From: Allobosea psychrotolerans
GTDB taxonomy: Bacteria > Pseudomonadota > Alphaproteobacteria > Rhizobiales > Beijerinckiaceae
Assembly (NCBI RefSeq): GCF_002917105.1
Contig: NZ_PQFZ01000003.1
Span: 447,578-511,577 of the forward strand
Reading direction: 5' to 3'
DNA length: 64,000 bases
Positions 19,897 through 28,066 of the stretch are shown here, in pieces (the first letter of the stretch is position 1; every line of letters begins with the position of its first letter). The notes beneath the pieces were generated by a model. It saw only the letters and a list, made by a program, of their open reading frames with translations. It ran no database searches and was not told the DNA's origin. The position numbers and the translations under genes are program-made.

Positions 19897-20790
19897 ATGA
19901 GCATGCGTCGTGATGTGAGCGTCTCGCGCTTCTGGCCGGGCGCGCTGCGCTGGAGCGTGGCGGCGCTCGTCGTCGCCGGCGCCCATGCCGGAGCCGGTTG
20001 GACGATCCTGAACTGGCAGCAGGCCGAGGCTGCGGTGGGGGAGCCGCCGGCGGCCGTGATGATCGAACTCGCGCCGATCGCGGTTGCGCCAGAAGCGCCG
20101 CCGCAGGAGGTCGCCCCCGGTCCTGAAATGGTCGAGGCCCAGCCGGAGCCAGCGCCTGAACAGGTCGTCGAGAAGCCGCCCGAGGAGACGCCGCCCGAGC
20201 CTGAGCCGGTGGTGAAGCCGGTCGAGCCGATGCCGGAGGTCCCGCTGCCGGCGGTGCATCCCGAGCCCGAGATCAAGCTGCCCGACATGCCGCAGGTCGC
20301 CGATGCGCCGGTGGTGCTGCCGCCGCCTCCGCCGCCGCCACGCCCGGTGGTGCAGCGCAAGCCGCCTCCGCCCAAGCCCCGCGTGGCCGAGAGGCGCAAG
20401 CCGATCGAGCCTGACCGCCCGCAGATGCGCCAGACCTCGGCACCGCCGAGCGCGCAGGCCCAGACGGCGCCCAGCATGGCCGCTCCCTCGGCCGGGGCCG
20501 CTTCTGCGCCGTCGGTGTCGCCGGCGAGCTGGCGCGGCACGCTGATCGCTCATCTCAATCGCTACAAGCGCTTCCCCGGCGGGGCGAGCCCCGGCACGGT
20601 GCAGGTCGCCTTCAGCATCGATCGAGGCGGGCGCGTGCTCTCGGCGCGTCTGGCGGGGTCCTCGGGCGACGCGATCCTCGACGAGGAGGCCGTGGCGATG
20701 GTCCGGCGTGCGAGCCCGGTGCCGGCGCCGCCGCAGGGCATCGGTGGCGGAACGATCGCTCTGGCCGTGCCGGTCAGGTTCTCACGCTGA
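19897..20790 (+). CDS. TonB family energy-transducing protein
   Basis: About 297 aa. A single N-terminal membrane anchor (LRWSVAALVVAGAHAGAGW) is followed by a long proline/glutamate-rich linker (residues about 35-195, with PEPEP- and PPPPPP-type runs) and a C-terminal TonB domain (SWRGTLIAHLNRYKRFP..., VQVAFSIDRGGRV, ILDEEAVAMVRRASP). TonB couples the proton-motive force, through ExbB/ExbD, to outer-membrane iron and cobalamin receptors. ExbB/D are not encoded here. The ATG at 19897 is preferred to an upstream TTG because it puts the anchor near the N-terminus. Confidence 0.9.
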   Translation: MSMRRDVSVSRFWPGALRWSVAALVVAGAHAGAGWTILNWQQAEAAVGEPPAAVMIELAPIAVAPEAPPQEVAPGPEMVEAQPEPAPEQVVEKPPEETPPEPEPVVKPVEPMPEVPLPAVHPEPEIKLPDMPQVADAPVVLPPPPPPPRPVVQRKPPPPKPRVAERRKPIEPDRPQMRQTSAPPSAQAQTAPSMAAPSAGAASAPSVSPASWRGTLIAHLNRYKRFPGGASPGTVQVAFSIDRGGRVLSARLAGSSGDAILDEEAVAMVRRASPVPAPPQGIGGGTIALAVPVRFSR

Positions 20791-20802
20791 GCTTGTTGAG
20801 GG

Positions 20803-21756
20803 TCAGGGTCGGGGGGGGCTGTCGGCCTGGTCGAGCCGAGGGGCTGGCGCCTGCCGGCTGGCGACGGCAAAGCCTGCCAGGATCAGCGCGACCCCGATGA
20901 GATGGAACGAGCGGACGGGCTCGCCCAGCAGGAGGAAGGCGAGCGTCGCCGTGAACAGCGCGACAAGGTGGAAGGACGCGCCGGTCACGGTCGCTCCCAG
21001 CATGGCGACGCAACGGTTCCAGAGCACGAAGGCCAGGAGCGAGGCGAAGACGCCGATATAGAGCACGGCGGCGATCGAGCCGGCATCGAGCGGGATTGTC
21101 GCGCCGCGGGCGAGTTCGGTCACCCAGAACGGCATCAGCACGAGCAGGCCCGTCACCATCGTCGCGGCGAGGAAGACGAGCGGGTCCAGCGCGGCGGGTT
21201 TGCGCCGGATCAGGACCGAGTAGAGTGCGTAGTTTGCGACCGCGATCAGGACGAGGATCTCGCCGCCGCCGAGCGACAGATGCCCGAGGCCGACGAGATC
21301 GCCGCGCGACACGATCCAGGTGACGCCCAGGAAGGAGAGGGCGATGCCGAACAGGGTCTTGGGCCGCACGGGCTCGACACCGAGCGCGAAGGCGGCGAGC
21401 GGCACCATCAGCGGCAAGGTCGAGTTCAGGAAGGCAACGCTGGCCGCCGGCACGGTCTGGAGGGCGAGATAGCCCAATGCGTTGTAGCCGGCGACGCCGA
21501 AGGCTCCGCAGGCGAGGATGAGAAGAGCGTGCTGACGCAGGAGCTGCCGCTGCCCATAGGCGCGCCGCGCCACAAACGGGGCGAGTACGACGAATGCCAC
21601 GAGCCAGCGCCCGACGGCGAGCGAGACCGGTGGAAAGGTCGACCCGAGTGCCCGGCCGAGCACGAGGTTGCCGGCCCAGAACAAGGGCGGCAGCCAAAGC
21701 AGAAGCGCAGGGCGCGCCCAAAGGCGAGCGGCGAGCCCCGGGACGGGATGTATCAT
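20803..21756 (-). CDS. DMT superfamily (EamA domain) transporter
   Basis: A 317-aa membrane protein with about ten hydrophobic segments in two EamA repeats. The pattern PLFWAGNLVLGRAL at the start and LPLMVPLAAFALGVEP at the end of repeat one are typical of this exporter family. The gene overlaps the upstream alaX gene by 4 bp (ATGA at 21753-21756), so the two are translationally coupled. That coupling could mean export of an amino acid linked to alanine/serine quality control, but this is speculation. It is convergent with the tonB-like gene, 12 bp away. Confidence 0.87.
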   Translation of the reverse strand: MIHPVPGLAARLWARPALLLWLPPLFWAGNLVLGRALGSTFPPVSLAVGRWLVAFVVLAPFVARRAYGQRQLLRQHALLILACGAFGVAGYNALGYLALQTVPAASVAFLNSTLPLMVPLAAFALGVEPVRPKTLFGIALSFLGVTWIVSRGDLVGLGHLSLGGGEILVLIAVANYALYSVLIRRKPAALDPLVFLAATMVTGLLVLMPFWVTELARGATIPLDAGSIAAVLYIGVFASLLAFVLWNRCVAMLGATVTGASFHLVALFTATLAFLLLGEPVRSFHLIGVALILAGFAVASRQAPAPRLDQADSPPRP

Positions 21757-22478
21757 GCCGCACCGTCGAGGCCGATGCGCAGGCGGCGGTTGTGACGGCC
21801 CTTGTTGTCGATCTTGAGGATGCGGATCGGGCGTGACGCCCCGGTCGCGGCGAGATGCGTCCCGCCGCAGGCCTGGCGGTCGAGCCCGACGATCTCGACG
21901 ACGCGGATCGTGCCGTCGGGGGCCGGCGGTGGCGCGACCGAGCGCGAGCGGATCAGGCCCGGTTCGTCGAAGGCCGCGCTTTCGGTGACGTAGGCATCGC
22001 GGACGGGCAGGTTTTGCCTGATGACGTCGTTGATCGCCGGCTCCAGAGCGCGCAGCCGGTCGTTATCGGCCTCCGGCAGGTCGAAATCGATCCGGGCGCT
22101 GCCGTCCTCGTTCATCTGGACGCCGGTGACGAGCGCGCCGTTGAAGGACTGGTAGACCAGCGCATTGACGACATGGAGGCCGGTATGGAGCTCGCGCATG
22201 AGCTGGCGGAAGACCGGATCCACGACGGCCTCGACCGACCCTGAGGGCAGTTCGACAGGCCCCGCCAGAACATGCCAGAGCTTGCCTTCCTGCGCCTCGA
22301 AGCCGACCACACGGCTCTCGCCGCCGGCCCAGCGCAGGAGGCCGCGATCGGGCAATTGCCCGCCGCCGCCGGGGTAGAACGGGCTCTCATCGAGGAGCAG
22401 GCGCCCGGGCGCTGTTTCCGTCACCGTGGTGGCGAGCGTGAGCGTGTCTGGATTGTCGAGGCAGTAGTGGCGGGCCAT
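21753..22478 (-). CDS. Alanyl-tRNA editing protein (AlaX family)
   Basis: AlaX proteins are free-standing copies of the editing domain of alanyl-tRNA synthetase and hydrolyse mischarged Ser-tRNA(Ala) or Gly-tRNA(Ala). At 241 aa it is a medium-length form with the N-terminal OB-like segment (ESPFYPGGGGQLPDRG). The zinc ligands are complete: HTGLH (H-x3-H) and CGGTH (C-x3-H). The ATG at 22478 is unambiguous. Its stop overlaps the start of a DMT transporter gene. Confidence 0.92.
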   Translation of the reverse strand: MARHYCLDNPDTLTLATTVTETAPGRLLLDESPFYPGGGGQLPDRGLLRWAGGESRVVGFEAQEGKLWHVLAGPVELPSGSVEAVVDPVFRQLMRELHTGLHVVNALVYQSFNGALVTGVQMNEDGSARIDFDLPEADNDRLRALEPAINDVIRQNLPVRDAYVTESAAFDEPGLIRSRSVAPPPAPDGTIRVVEIVGLDRQACGGTHLAATGASRPIRILKIDNKGRHNRRLRIGLDGAA

Positions 22479-22602
22479 GCCGGTGATGTCCTGAGGCTTG
22501 AGCCGGCGGCCGCCGCTCCATAGCGGCAGCCGGCGGTCCGGTGTTCAGGACAGCCTGGCAGAATCGCGGCGGGCGCTATTGGCTGGAATTGCGCGGCGGC
22601 GT

Positions 22603-23433
22603 TCAGCCCCGCGTTGCCCGCAGCCATTGCAGCGGCGTGATGCCGAAGCAGCGCTTGAAGTGCTTGTTGAGCGCGCTCTGGTCGCAGAAACCCGCGGCGA
22701 GGGCGGCCTCGACGATCGGCGTGCCGGCCTTGAGTTCGCGGAAAGCCGCCTTGAGCCGGACCTGCGTCAGATAGGCGTGAGGCGTCAGGCCCGTCGCCCG
22801 CTTGAACAACCCGATGATCTGGAACGGCGTCAGGCCAACGACCGCACCCATTTCGTCGAGCGTGAGCTCTTCAGTGTAGCGCTCGTTCATCAGCGCCTGG
22901 ACCAGGCCGGCGAGCTCGCGGTCGCGCGGCGCGGCGGGAATGGGCTCGCCGCCGCTGCCATGGCGGCGGAACAGCACGCCGAAGCTGCTCACGAGCAGCT
23001 CATGCTCCTCCAGCGCGTCGCGGCCGTCGTCGAGCGCCTGGTGCAGGGCCAGGAAGGCGGCGACCAGAGCCTCGTCCCTGACGGCATTGGCGGTGAAATA
23101 GGGCGTCGCAGCAATACCGAGCGAACGGCCCACCGCCTCAATGGCGGGCTTGCTCAGATAGAGGCCGCGATAGCGCCAGCGTGTGCTCCAGCCCATACGT
23201 CCCGAATGGGGCTCGGCCGGGTTGAACACCAGCAACGTGGCAGCGCTTGCCTCCTCGGTCGCCCCCCGGCTCTTGAATTCCGAGCCGCCGGCCTCGGTGA
23301 CCGCGACGACGAAGGCGTCATGGCTGTGCGGCGCGTATTCGTGGCTGGTGAAATCGGCCGCAAGGCAGCTCAGACCGGGAACATGGCGATCCCGCCAGTA
23401 ACGTGAGCTGTTGCGCGTATCGATGCGAGCCAA
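22603..23433 (-). CDS. AraC family transcriptional regulator
   Basis: A protein of about 276 aa with an N-terminal cupin-like sensor (HEYAPHSHDAFVVAVTEAG) and a C-terminal double helix-turn-helix (LTLDEMGAVVGLTPFQIIGLFKRATGLTPHAYLTQVRLKAA and the second HTH near AALAAGFCDQSALNKHFKR). I favour the TTG at 23433, preceded by GGGAG at good spacing, over the GTG at 23454, which has no ribosome site. It lies 66 bp behind the acyl-CoA dehydrogenase gene on the same strand; the ligand is unknown. Confidence 0.85.
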   Translation of the reverse strand: MARIDTRNSSRYWRDRHVPGLSCLAADFTSHEYAPHSHDAFVVAVTEAGGSEFKSRGATEEASAATLLVFNPAEPHSGRMGWSTRWRYRGLYLSKPAIEAVGRSLGIAATPYFTANAVRDEALVAAFLALHQALDDGRDALEEHELLVSSFGVLFRRHGSGGEPIPAAPRDRELAGLVQALMNERYTEELTLDEMGAVVGLTPFQIIGLFKRATGLTPHAYLTQVRLKAAFRELKAGTPIVEAALAAGFCDQSALNKHFKRCFGITPLQWLRATRG

Positions 23434-23499
23434 ACCGCCAATCTCCCGGATCACAGCATAACCAAAGCCGGTGGCCGTCGCGACCTTTCGTTCCGCGAC

Positions 23500-25173
23500 C
23501 TATTGCAGCCGCGAGCGTGCGATGATCGCTGCGGCGTCGACCCCGCGCGGCAGGCTGCCGAAGGCCCGGTTCGGCAAACCCTCCAGCCGCGACGCGAGAT
23601 AGGCATCGGCGACAGCCGGGATCGAGTGGCGTACCAACAGGGAGGCCTCCATGACGGTTGCGATCATCGCCGTGATCTGGCGCGCGCGGTGCTCCAGCTC
23701 GAGCGGGTCGGAGAGCTCCACTTCCAGGGCGTCGATTGCGGTGTCGAGACGATGGTCGACGCCTCGCGCCAGAGCGAGTTCGTCGAGCAGTGCGGCAACC
23801 GAATCGGGCTCGCGCTGCAGCGCGCGCAGGACGTCGAGGCAGATGACATTGCCCGTGCCCTCCCAGATCCCGTTCAGCGGCGCCTCGCGATAGAGCCGCG
23901 CCATCGGCTGCTCCTCGATGAAGCCATTGCCGCCATGGCATTCCAGGGCTTCGGCGATGAAGGCCGGCACACGCTTGCAGTTCCAGAATTTCGCGACGGG
24001 GGTGAGGATGCGCTCCAGGAGGCGGGCCTGCTCCGAGCCCGCCGCGCTCTCGTCCACGGCGCGGGCAAGACGGAAGGCGATCACGGTTGCAGCTTCCGAT
24101 TCGAGGCAGAGATCGGCCAGCACATTGCGCATCAAGGGCTGGTCGGCGAGCACGCGCTGAAAGACCCGGCGGCCATGGGTATGGTGCAGCGTCAGGTTCA
24201 AGGCCCAGCGCATCAGCCCGGCCGAGCCGATGGCGAAGTCGAGCCGGGTCAGATGGGCCATCTCGATCGCGGCCCGGACGCCGCGCCCTTCCTCGCCCAG
24301 CAGGATGGCATAGGTGTCGTCATATTCGATCTCGCTCGAAGCGTTGGAGCGGTTGCCGCATTTGTCCTTCAGCCGCTGGATGAAGAAGCGGTTGCGCGTC
24401 CCGTCCGGCAATGAGCGCGGCACGAAGAAGCAGGATGGCCCCTTCTCGGTCTGGGCAAGCGTCAGGAAGGCGTCGCTCATCGGTGCCGAGCAGAACCATT
24501 TATGGCCCGTCAAACGGTATTCGCCGCCGGTTCCGCCGCCATTGACCGGCTCGGCGCCTGTCGTATTGGCCCGCAGGTCCGAGCCGCCCTGTTTCTCGGT
24601 CAGGGCCATTCCGATCGTGACGGCGGTCTTGTCATCCACGGGAATGGCGCGCGGATCATAGGCTTCCGCGAGAGCCTTGCCTTCCCACAGCGTGCGAATG
24701 GCAGGCACGAGGCGCAGGCTTGGTATTGCCGAATAGGCCATTCCGGTGGGGCAGCCGACGCCATTCTCGATTTCATTCCAGAGATAGCTGAGAGCCGCTC
24801 TTCCGGCATGGGCGCCGGGCCGGTTCGCGGTCCAGGCGAGGGAATGCACGCCCGACCCGAAGGCGAGCCCCATCAAGGCATGGTAGCTCGGATGGAACTC
24901 GACGGCATCGATCCGGTGCCCGAAGCGGTCATGGCTCTTCAGCGCGGGGCCGTGCTTGTTGGCGAGATGGGCATGTTCCTGAATCTCCGGGTCGCCGGCG
25001 GCGGCGCCGAGCCTTGAGGCGCGGTCTGCGACCCATCCCGCTCCTTCGCGATCGACCGCCTCGCGCAGGATCCGGTCCGCCTCGAAGAGATTGACACCGG
25101 TCAGAGCGCCGGACTGGTTGGTGACTTCATGTGTCGTCGCCGGATAGATCCGCGCATCGATCATCGACGGCAT
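23500..25173 (-). CDS. Acyl-CoA dehydrogenase family protein, AidB-like
   Basis: A 557-aa protein of the AidB branch, longer than ordinary acyl-CoA dehydrogenases. Family landmarks are the FAD-contact motif MALTEKQGGSDLRANTT, TGHKWFCSAPMSDAF, and LECHGGNGFIEEQPMARLYREAPLNGIWEGTGNV near residue 400, which carries the conserved glutamate region. AidB itself is a flavoprotein induced during adaptation to DNA alkylation. Whether this paralog dehydrogenates a CoA thioester or protects DNA cannot be told from sequence. The ATG at 25173 has GGGGAGG upstream. Confidence 0.88.
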   Translation of the reverse strand: MPSMIDARIYPATTHEVTNQSGALTGVNLFEADRILREAVDREGAGWVADRASRLGAAAGDPEIQEHAHLANKHGPALKSHDRFGHRIDAVEFHPSYHALMGLAFGSGVHSLAWTANRPGAHAGRAALSYLWNEIENGVGCPTGMAYSAIPSLRLVPAIRTLWEGKALAEAYDPRAIPVDDKTAVTIGMALTEKQGGSDLRANTTGAEPVNGGGTGGEYRLTGHKWFCSAPMSDAFLTLAQTEKGPSCFFVPRSLPDGTRNRFFIQRLKDKCGNRSNASSEIEYDDTYAILLGEEGRGVRAAIEMAHLTRLDFAIGSAGLMRWALNLTLHHTHGRRVFQRVLADQPLMRNVLADLCLESEAATVIAFRLARAVDESAAGSEQARLLERILTPVAKFWNCKRVPAFIAEALECHGGNGFIEEQPMARLYREAPLNGIWEGTGNVICLDVLRALQREPDSVAALLDELALARGVDHRLDTAIDALEVELSDPLELEHRARQITAMIATVMEASLLVRHSIPAVADAYLASRLEGLPNRAFGSLPRGVDAAAIIARSRLQ

Positions 25174-25603
25174 GCCAATCCTCCCCTTCGTTGTGGCTCG
25201 GGGGAGTGTAGGCCCGTGCGGGCACGGTTATTGGCTAAATTTGCACGGGGGCCGCTCTTGCAGGAGCTGCGCAGCCCGCGGGCAGGGGGGAGGTCACAAA
25301 GACTTGTTTTCTCCGGAAAGTCGGCGAATTCGAATAAAATCTGAATTAATTTAGGACTATCATTGCCACATTAACCGACAATATATGAACAATGGCCGGC
25401 GATCCATGATGTGGATCGCCGGCCGGTCAAGCTGCCAGACAATATGGGAACCGGCCGTTGGTGTTGTATTCGGTTTCGTGTTCTGTAACCTAATCTAGCG
25501 ATGGCGATGGTTTCCCGCTTTGCATCCCGCCTCGGCCTCAATTAGTATTGCCTCCAGGGTAGGACGCCAGTGGGCGGGGCTGGCACGGTTAGGGGTTGTA
25601 TTG
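25174..25603. other. Intergenic region upstream of the acyl-CoA dehydrogenase gene
   Basis: About 430 bp without a recognisable gene. The 25320-25395 part is markedly AT-rich and probably carries promoters for the divergent flanking genes. A strong hairpin lies at 25394-25424. Confidence 0.5.
25394..25424. repeat. Perfect 13-bp hairpin in AT-rich intergenic DNA
   Basis: Arms GGCCGGCGATCCA (25394-25406) and TGGATCGCCGGCC (25412-25424) enclose a 5-nt loop. There is no T-run on either side, so it is not a classical terminator. It sits between divergent genes, where a terminator is not expected. Confidence 0.7.
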
Positions 25604-25912
25604 ATGTTGAGAGGAACTGAGCCTCTCCAGATTTGGGAAATCATATCTTCGCCCGCCGGAAATGCTGCGTTGCAATACGCAGCGGAAGGAGGGGCTCCTC
25701 CACTTGAGCCTTTGATTGGATTGATTGAAGAGTGGTGGGGTCAGTGGCTGGACGATGATCGCGAGGATCACCTGCGGCGCTTGCATGAGATGGTGGCGCG
25801 CCTGATGGCAGCCAATGGCTGGGAAGAGGCCGGCTTTAGGCCGGTGCGCAGCGGGCGCTTCATCACCGAGGCGATGACGTTCCGCCGGGCGGGGTTCGGC
25901 CGGCTGCAGTAG
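25604..25912 (+). CDS. Hypothetical protein, 102 aa
   Basis: I do not recognise this protein. It has a tryptophan-rich acidic middle (LIEEWWGQWLDDDREDHLRRLHEMVARLM) that should form amphipathic helices, and no signal peptide or membrane segment. The ATG at 25604 is supported by AGGGG eight bases upstream; the longer frame from 25520 has no such site. It is convergent with the GT4 gene. Coding character looks reasonable, but no function can be given. Confidence 0.55.
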   Translation: MLRGTEPLQIWEIISSPAGNAALQYAAEGGAPPLEPLIGLIEEWWGQWLDDDREDHLRRLHEMVARLMAANGWEEAGFRPVRSGRFITEAMTFRRAGFGRLQ

Positions 25913-25956
25913 CTCGATGAGAGGGCCAAGCAGCCTGTCAGGCCAAGAGGTCGCCG

Positions 25957-27171
25957 TCAGGCCAGGAGCAGGTCGTCCTGCACGACGAGGCGGCCGATCA
26001 GGCCGCGCTGCCGGTCGAGGCAGGCCTGGAGATCGTATTTTGCCACGACCGAGTTGCGTGCCGCCTGACGCAGCCCCGCGAAGGAGGTCTGCTTCTCCAG
26101 CGCCTCAGTGATGGTCCCGGCCAGCGCCGCTTCGTCGAAGAACGGCACAAGCAGGCCGTTGACCCGGTCCGTGATCACTTCCTGGACCGGTGGCGTGCGC
26201 GAGCCGATGACGAGGCTGCCACAAGCCAACGCCTCCAGCACCGACCAGGACAGCACGAAGGGCGTGCTCAGATAGACATGAGCGGCCGAAACCTGGAACA
26301 GCCGGATCAACTCCTCATAGGCGAGCCAGGGAATGTGGACCATCTGCGCGCCGAAGCCGGTTTCCTCCAGCATGGCTTCGCGCCATGTCCGCCCATCCGG
26401 ACGCGGCCTGCCATAACCGGGCCCGTCTCCGCCCACCGCGACGAAGATCGTGTCAGGCCGCCTGCGTGCAACGAGCGCCGCGGCGCGCATGAACTGCGGA
26501 TAACCGCGATAGGGGTCGAGATCGCGCGCCGCGAAGGTCACGACCGGATCACCGCGCCGCAGCTGGCGGCCGTCGGGCAAGCTGAAACTGGCGTCCGGAT
26601 TGGGGTGGCACACCGCCATGTCGATGCCGTCATGGCAGATCGCGATGCGCGAGCGCAGGCTGCGGGGATACTGCAGCTGTTGCCAGCGCGTCGGCGCATA
26701 GGCGGCGTCAAGCGTTTCCAGCGTGACGAGCTGAGCCGCGTTGCGCATGCGGATGCGTCGGCGCTCCGCATCGGAGACCGGCGAGGACGGATCGAAATCG
26801 AGATCCGAGCCGGCGCCGTTGTAGTAATATTCGCAATAGCCGATTAGCGGCACGTCCGGCAGCGCATCCCTGGCGAAGAGCAGGCCGCCCCAGCCGATAT
26901 GGCCGATGACGGCGTCGGGCGGATCGTGGCGCCGCAGCCGTGCGAGTTCGGCCGCCACGGCCTCTCCGGTCCGGACATGGTAGTCGGTCGCCGCCAGGGT
27001 GGCATGGGCCGTCGACGGCTCGCCGACCGAATAGATCACTTGCCTGAGGCCCGGCCGCTCCTGCTCGGCCCGTTCGGTGATGAGCGTGACCTCGGCGCCC
27101 TCGGCGAGGAGGCGCGCGATCAGGTGAGCAAATTGACCTGATCCTGAACGATGAACGAATAAGATGTGCAT
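25957..27171 (-). CDS. Glycosyltransferase family 4 (GT-B fold)
   Basis: A protein of about 404 aa that starts directly with the first Rossmann strand (MHILFVHRSGSGQFAHLIARLL). The C-terminal domain has a sugar-nucleotide-binding region around ALACGSLVIGSRTPPVQEVITDRVNGLLVPF, typical of retaining GT4 enzymes. The acidic element usually written E-x7-E is represented by SWSVLEALACGS, where one glutamate is clear. It would add a sugar from a nucleotide donor to an unknown acceptor. Its start overlaps the end of the MarR gene by 52 nt, and the pair stands divergent to the secretion/glycosylation locus. Confidence 0.85.
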   Translation of the reverse strand: MHILFVHRSGSGQFAHLIARLLAEGAEVTLITERAEQERPGLRQVIYSVGEPSTAHATLAATDYHVRTGEAVAAELARLRRHDPPDAVIGHIGWGGLLFARDALPDVPLIGYCEYYYNGAGSDLDFDPSSPVSDAERRRIRMRNAAQLVTLETLDAAYAPTRWQQLQYPRSLRSRIAICHDGIDMAVCHPNPDASFSLPDGRQLRRGDPVVTFAARDLDPYRGYPQFMRAAALVARRRPDTIFVAVGGDGPGYGRPRPDGRTWREAMLEETGFGAQMVHIPWLAYEELIRLFQVSAAHVYLSTPFVLSWSVLEALACGSLVIGSRTPPVQEVITDRVNGLLVPFFDEAALAGTITEALEKQTSFAGLRQAARNSVVAKYDLQACLDRQRGLIGRLVVQDDLLLA

Positions 27172-27740
27172 GAGGCGAGCAGGATCCCTCCATAGCGCAA
27201 CGCATCGCTCCACCATTGTTCCAGGCGGCGCAGCGTGTCGTGGGTGGTCTGAAGATCGGACTCGAGGTCGATCTCCGGATTCTGGCCGAACTGGCTGGTC
27301 TCATCGAGCAGGCGCAGCCGCTCGCAGAGAAGCTGTCCTTTGGGCGAGAGCGATATCCGGGCAAGGCGCCGGTCGCGCGGCGACGCGCCGCGATCGAGAT
27401 AGCCGCTCTCGACCAGCTGCTTGAGATTATAGGACGCGTTCGACCCGACATAATGGCCCCGGTCGAGCAGATCGCGCACCGCGATCTCGCCTGCGCCGAT
27501 CGTCAGCAGCACCATCACCTGTGACGGTGAGATGTCGTCGACTCCAAGCTTGGTCAATTCAAGCCGCAAATAGTCGAGGAAGCGCCGGCTGACCCGCTCG
27601 ATCATGCGAGCGAGATCGAGCTGCGAGACGAAGCCGCGCATGGGACTAGCGTCTGCGTCGCTTCGCCTGCTCGGACTCCTGTGATCGCCGTTGAAGGTCG
27701 TGCCTAGGATTTGATCGCCGCTGTGCGGTTTGGAATGCAT
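27120..27740 (-). CDS. MarR family transcriptional regulator, LdtR-like
   Basis: A 206-aa winged-helix regulator. The DNA-binding stretch YVGSNASYNLKQLVESGYLDRGASPRDRRLARISLSPKG and the C-terminal LRRLEQWWSDALRYGG resemble LdtR, the MarR protein of Hyphomicrobiales that controls L,D-transpeptidase and cell-envelope genes; this is a recalled similarity, not an alignment. The ATG at 27740 has GGAGCAGGGA directly upstream. It overlaps the GT4 gene that follows it and is divergent from the type I secretion genes. A 22-bp palindrome in the intergenic region is its likely operator. Confidence 0.85.
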   Translation of the reverse strand: MHSKPHSGDQILGTTFNGDHRSPSRRSDADASPMRGFVSQLDLARMIERVSRRFLDYLRLELTKLGVDDISPSQVMVLLTIGAGEIAVRDLLDRGHYVGSNASYNLKQLVESGYLDRGASPRDRRLARISLSPKGQLLCERLRLLDETSQFGQNPEIDLESDLQTTHDTLRRLEQWWSDALRYGGILLASCTSYSFIVQDQVNLLT

Positions 27741-27939
27741 TCCCTGCTCCGCCTGATTTCAAAATGTGCAATCTGTCCCCCATGAATCCCCCGCCGCCAC
27801 CAAATAGCCTATACGCAAAGCACATGCCATCCAAGATGTCGCAGGCGTAAGATTTTATCGACCTGTGGATAGATGTGAACTGTTTCGAAATTCAAACTAT
27901 CGCATCTTTTTGACTTAATTGTCGGCTTTGTTCAATTGT

Positions 27940-27961
27940 TATGACAACCTATTCTGTCATA
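27940..27961. promoter_or_regulatory. Candidate MarR operator palindrome
   Basis: TATGACA (27940-27946) and TGTCATA (27955-27961) form a perfect inverted repeat with an 8-bp spacer, the size and shape of a MarR-dimer site. It lies in the 326-bp intergenic region (27741-28066) between the MarR gene and the type I secretion gene, about 105 bp before the latter. A TTGACT hexamer at 27910-27915 could be a -35 element just upstream. Confidence 0.5.
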
Positions 27962-27981
27962 CTCTCGACACGAGTTGAAGG

Positions 27982-28003
27982 GCATGCTGTTAATTGTGCA
28001 TGC
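27982..28003. promoter_or_regulatory. Paired GCATGC boxes upstream of the secretion operon
   Basis: GCATGC occurs at 27982-27987 and 27998-28003 with a 10-bp AT-rich spacer, so the boxes are 16 bp apart centre to centre. It may be a second regulator site in the same promoter region. No known factor is assigned. Confidence 0.3.
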
Positions 28004-28066
28004 ACACTGTCGCTTCGGTCCCAGGGCTCGTGTCCGGCCGTCGCAGATTCTCATCCGGAGACGTGA

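Noticed and set aside
25174..25344. Short + strand open frames upstream of the acyl-CoA dehydrogenase gene
   Set aside because: They begin inside the divergent gene's 5' region, have no ribosome site and run into AT-rich promoter-like DNA.
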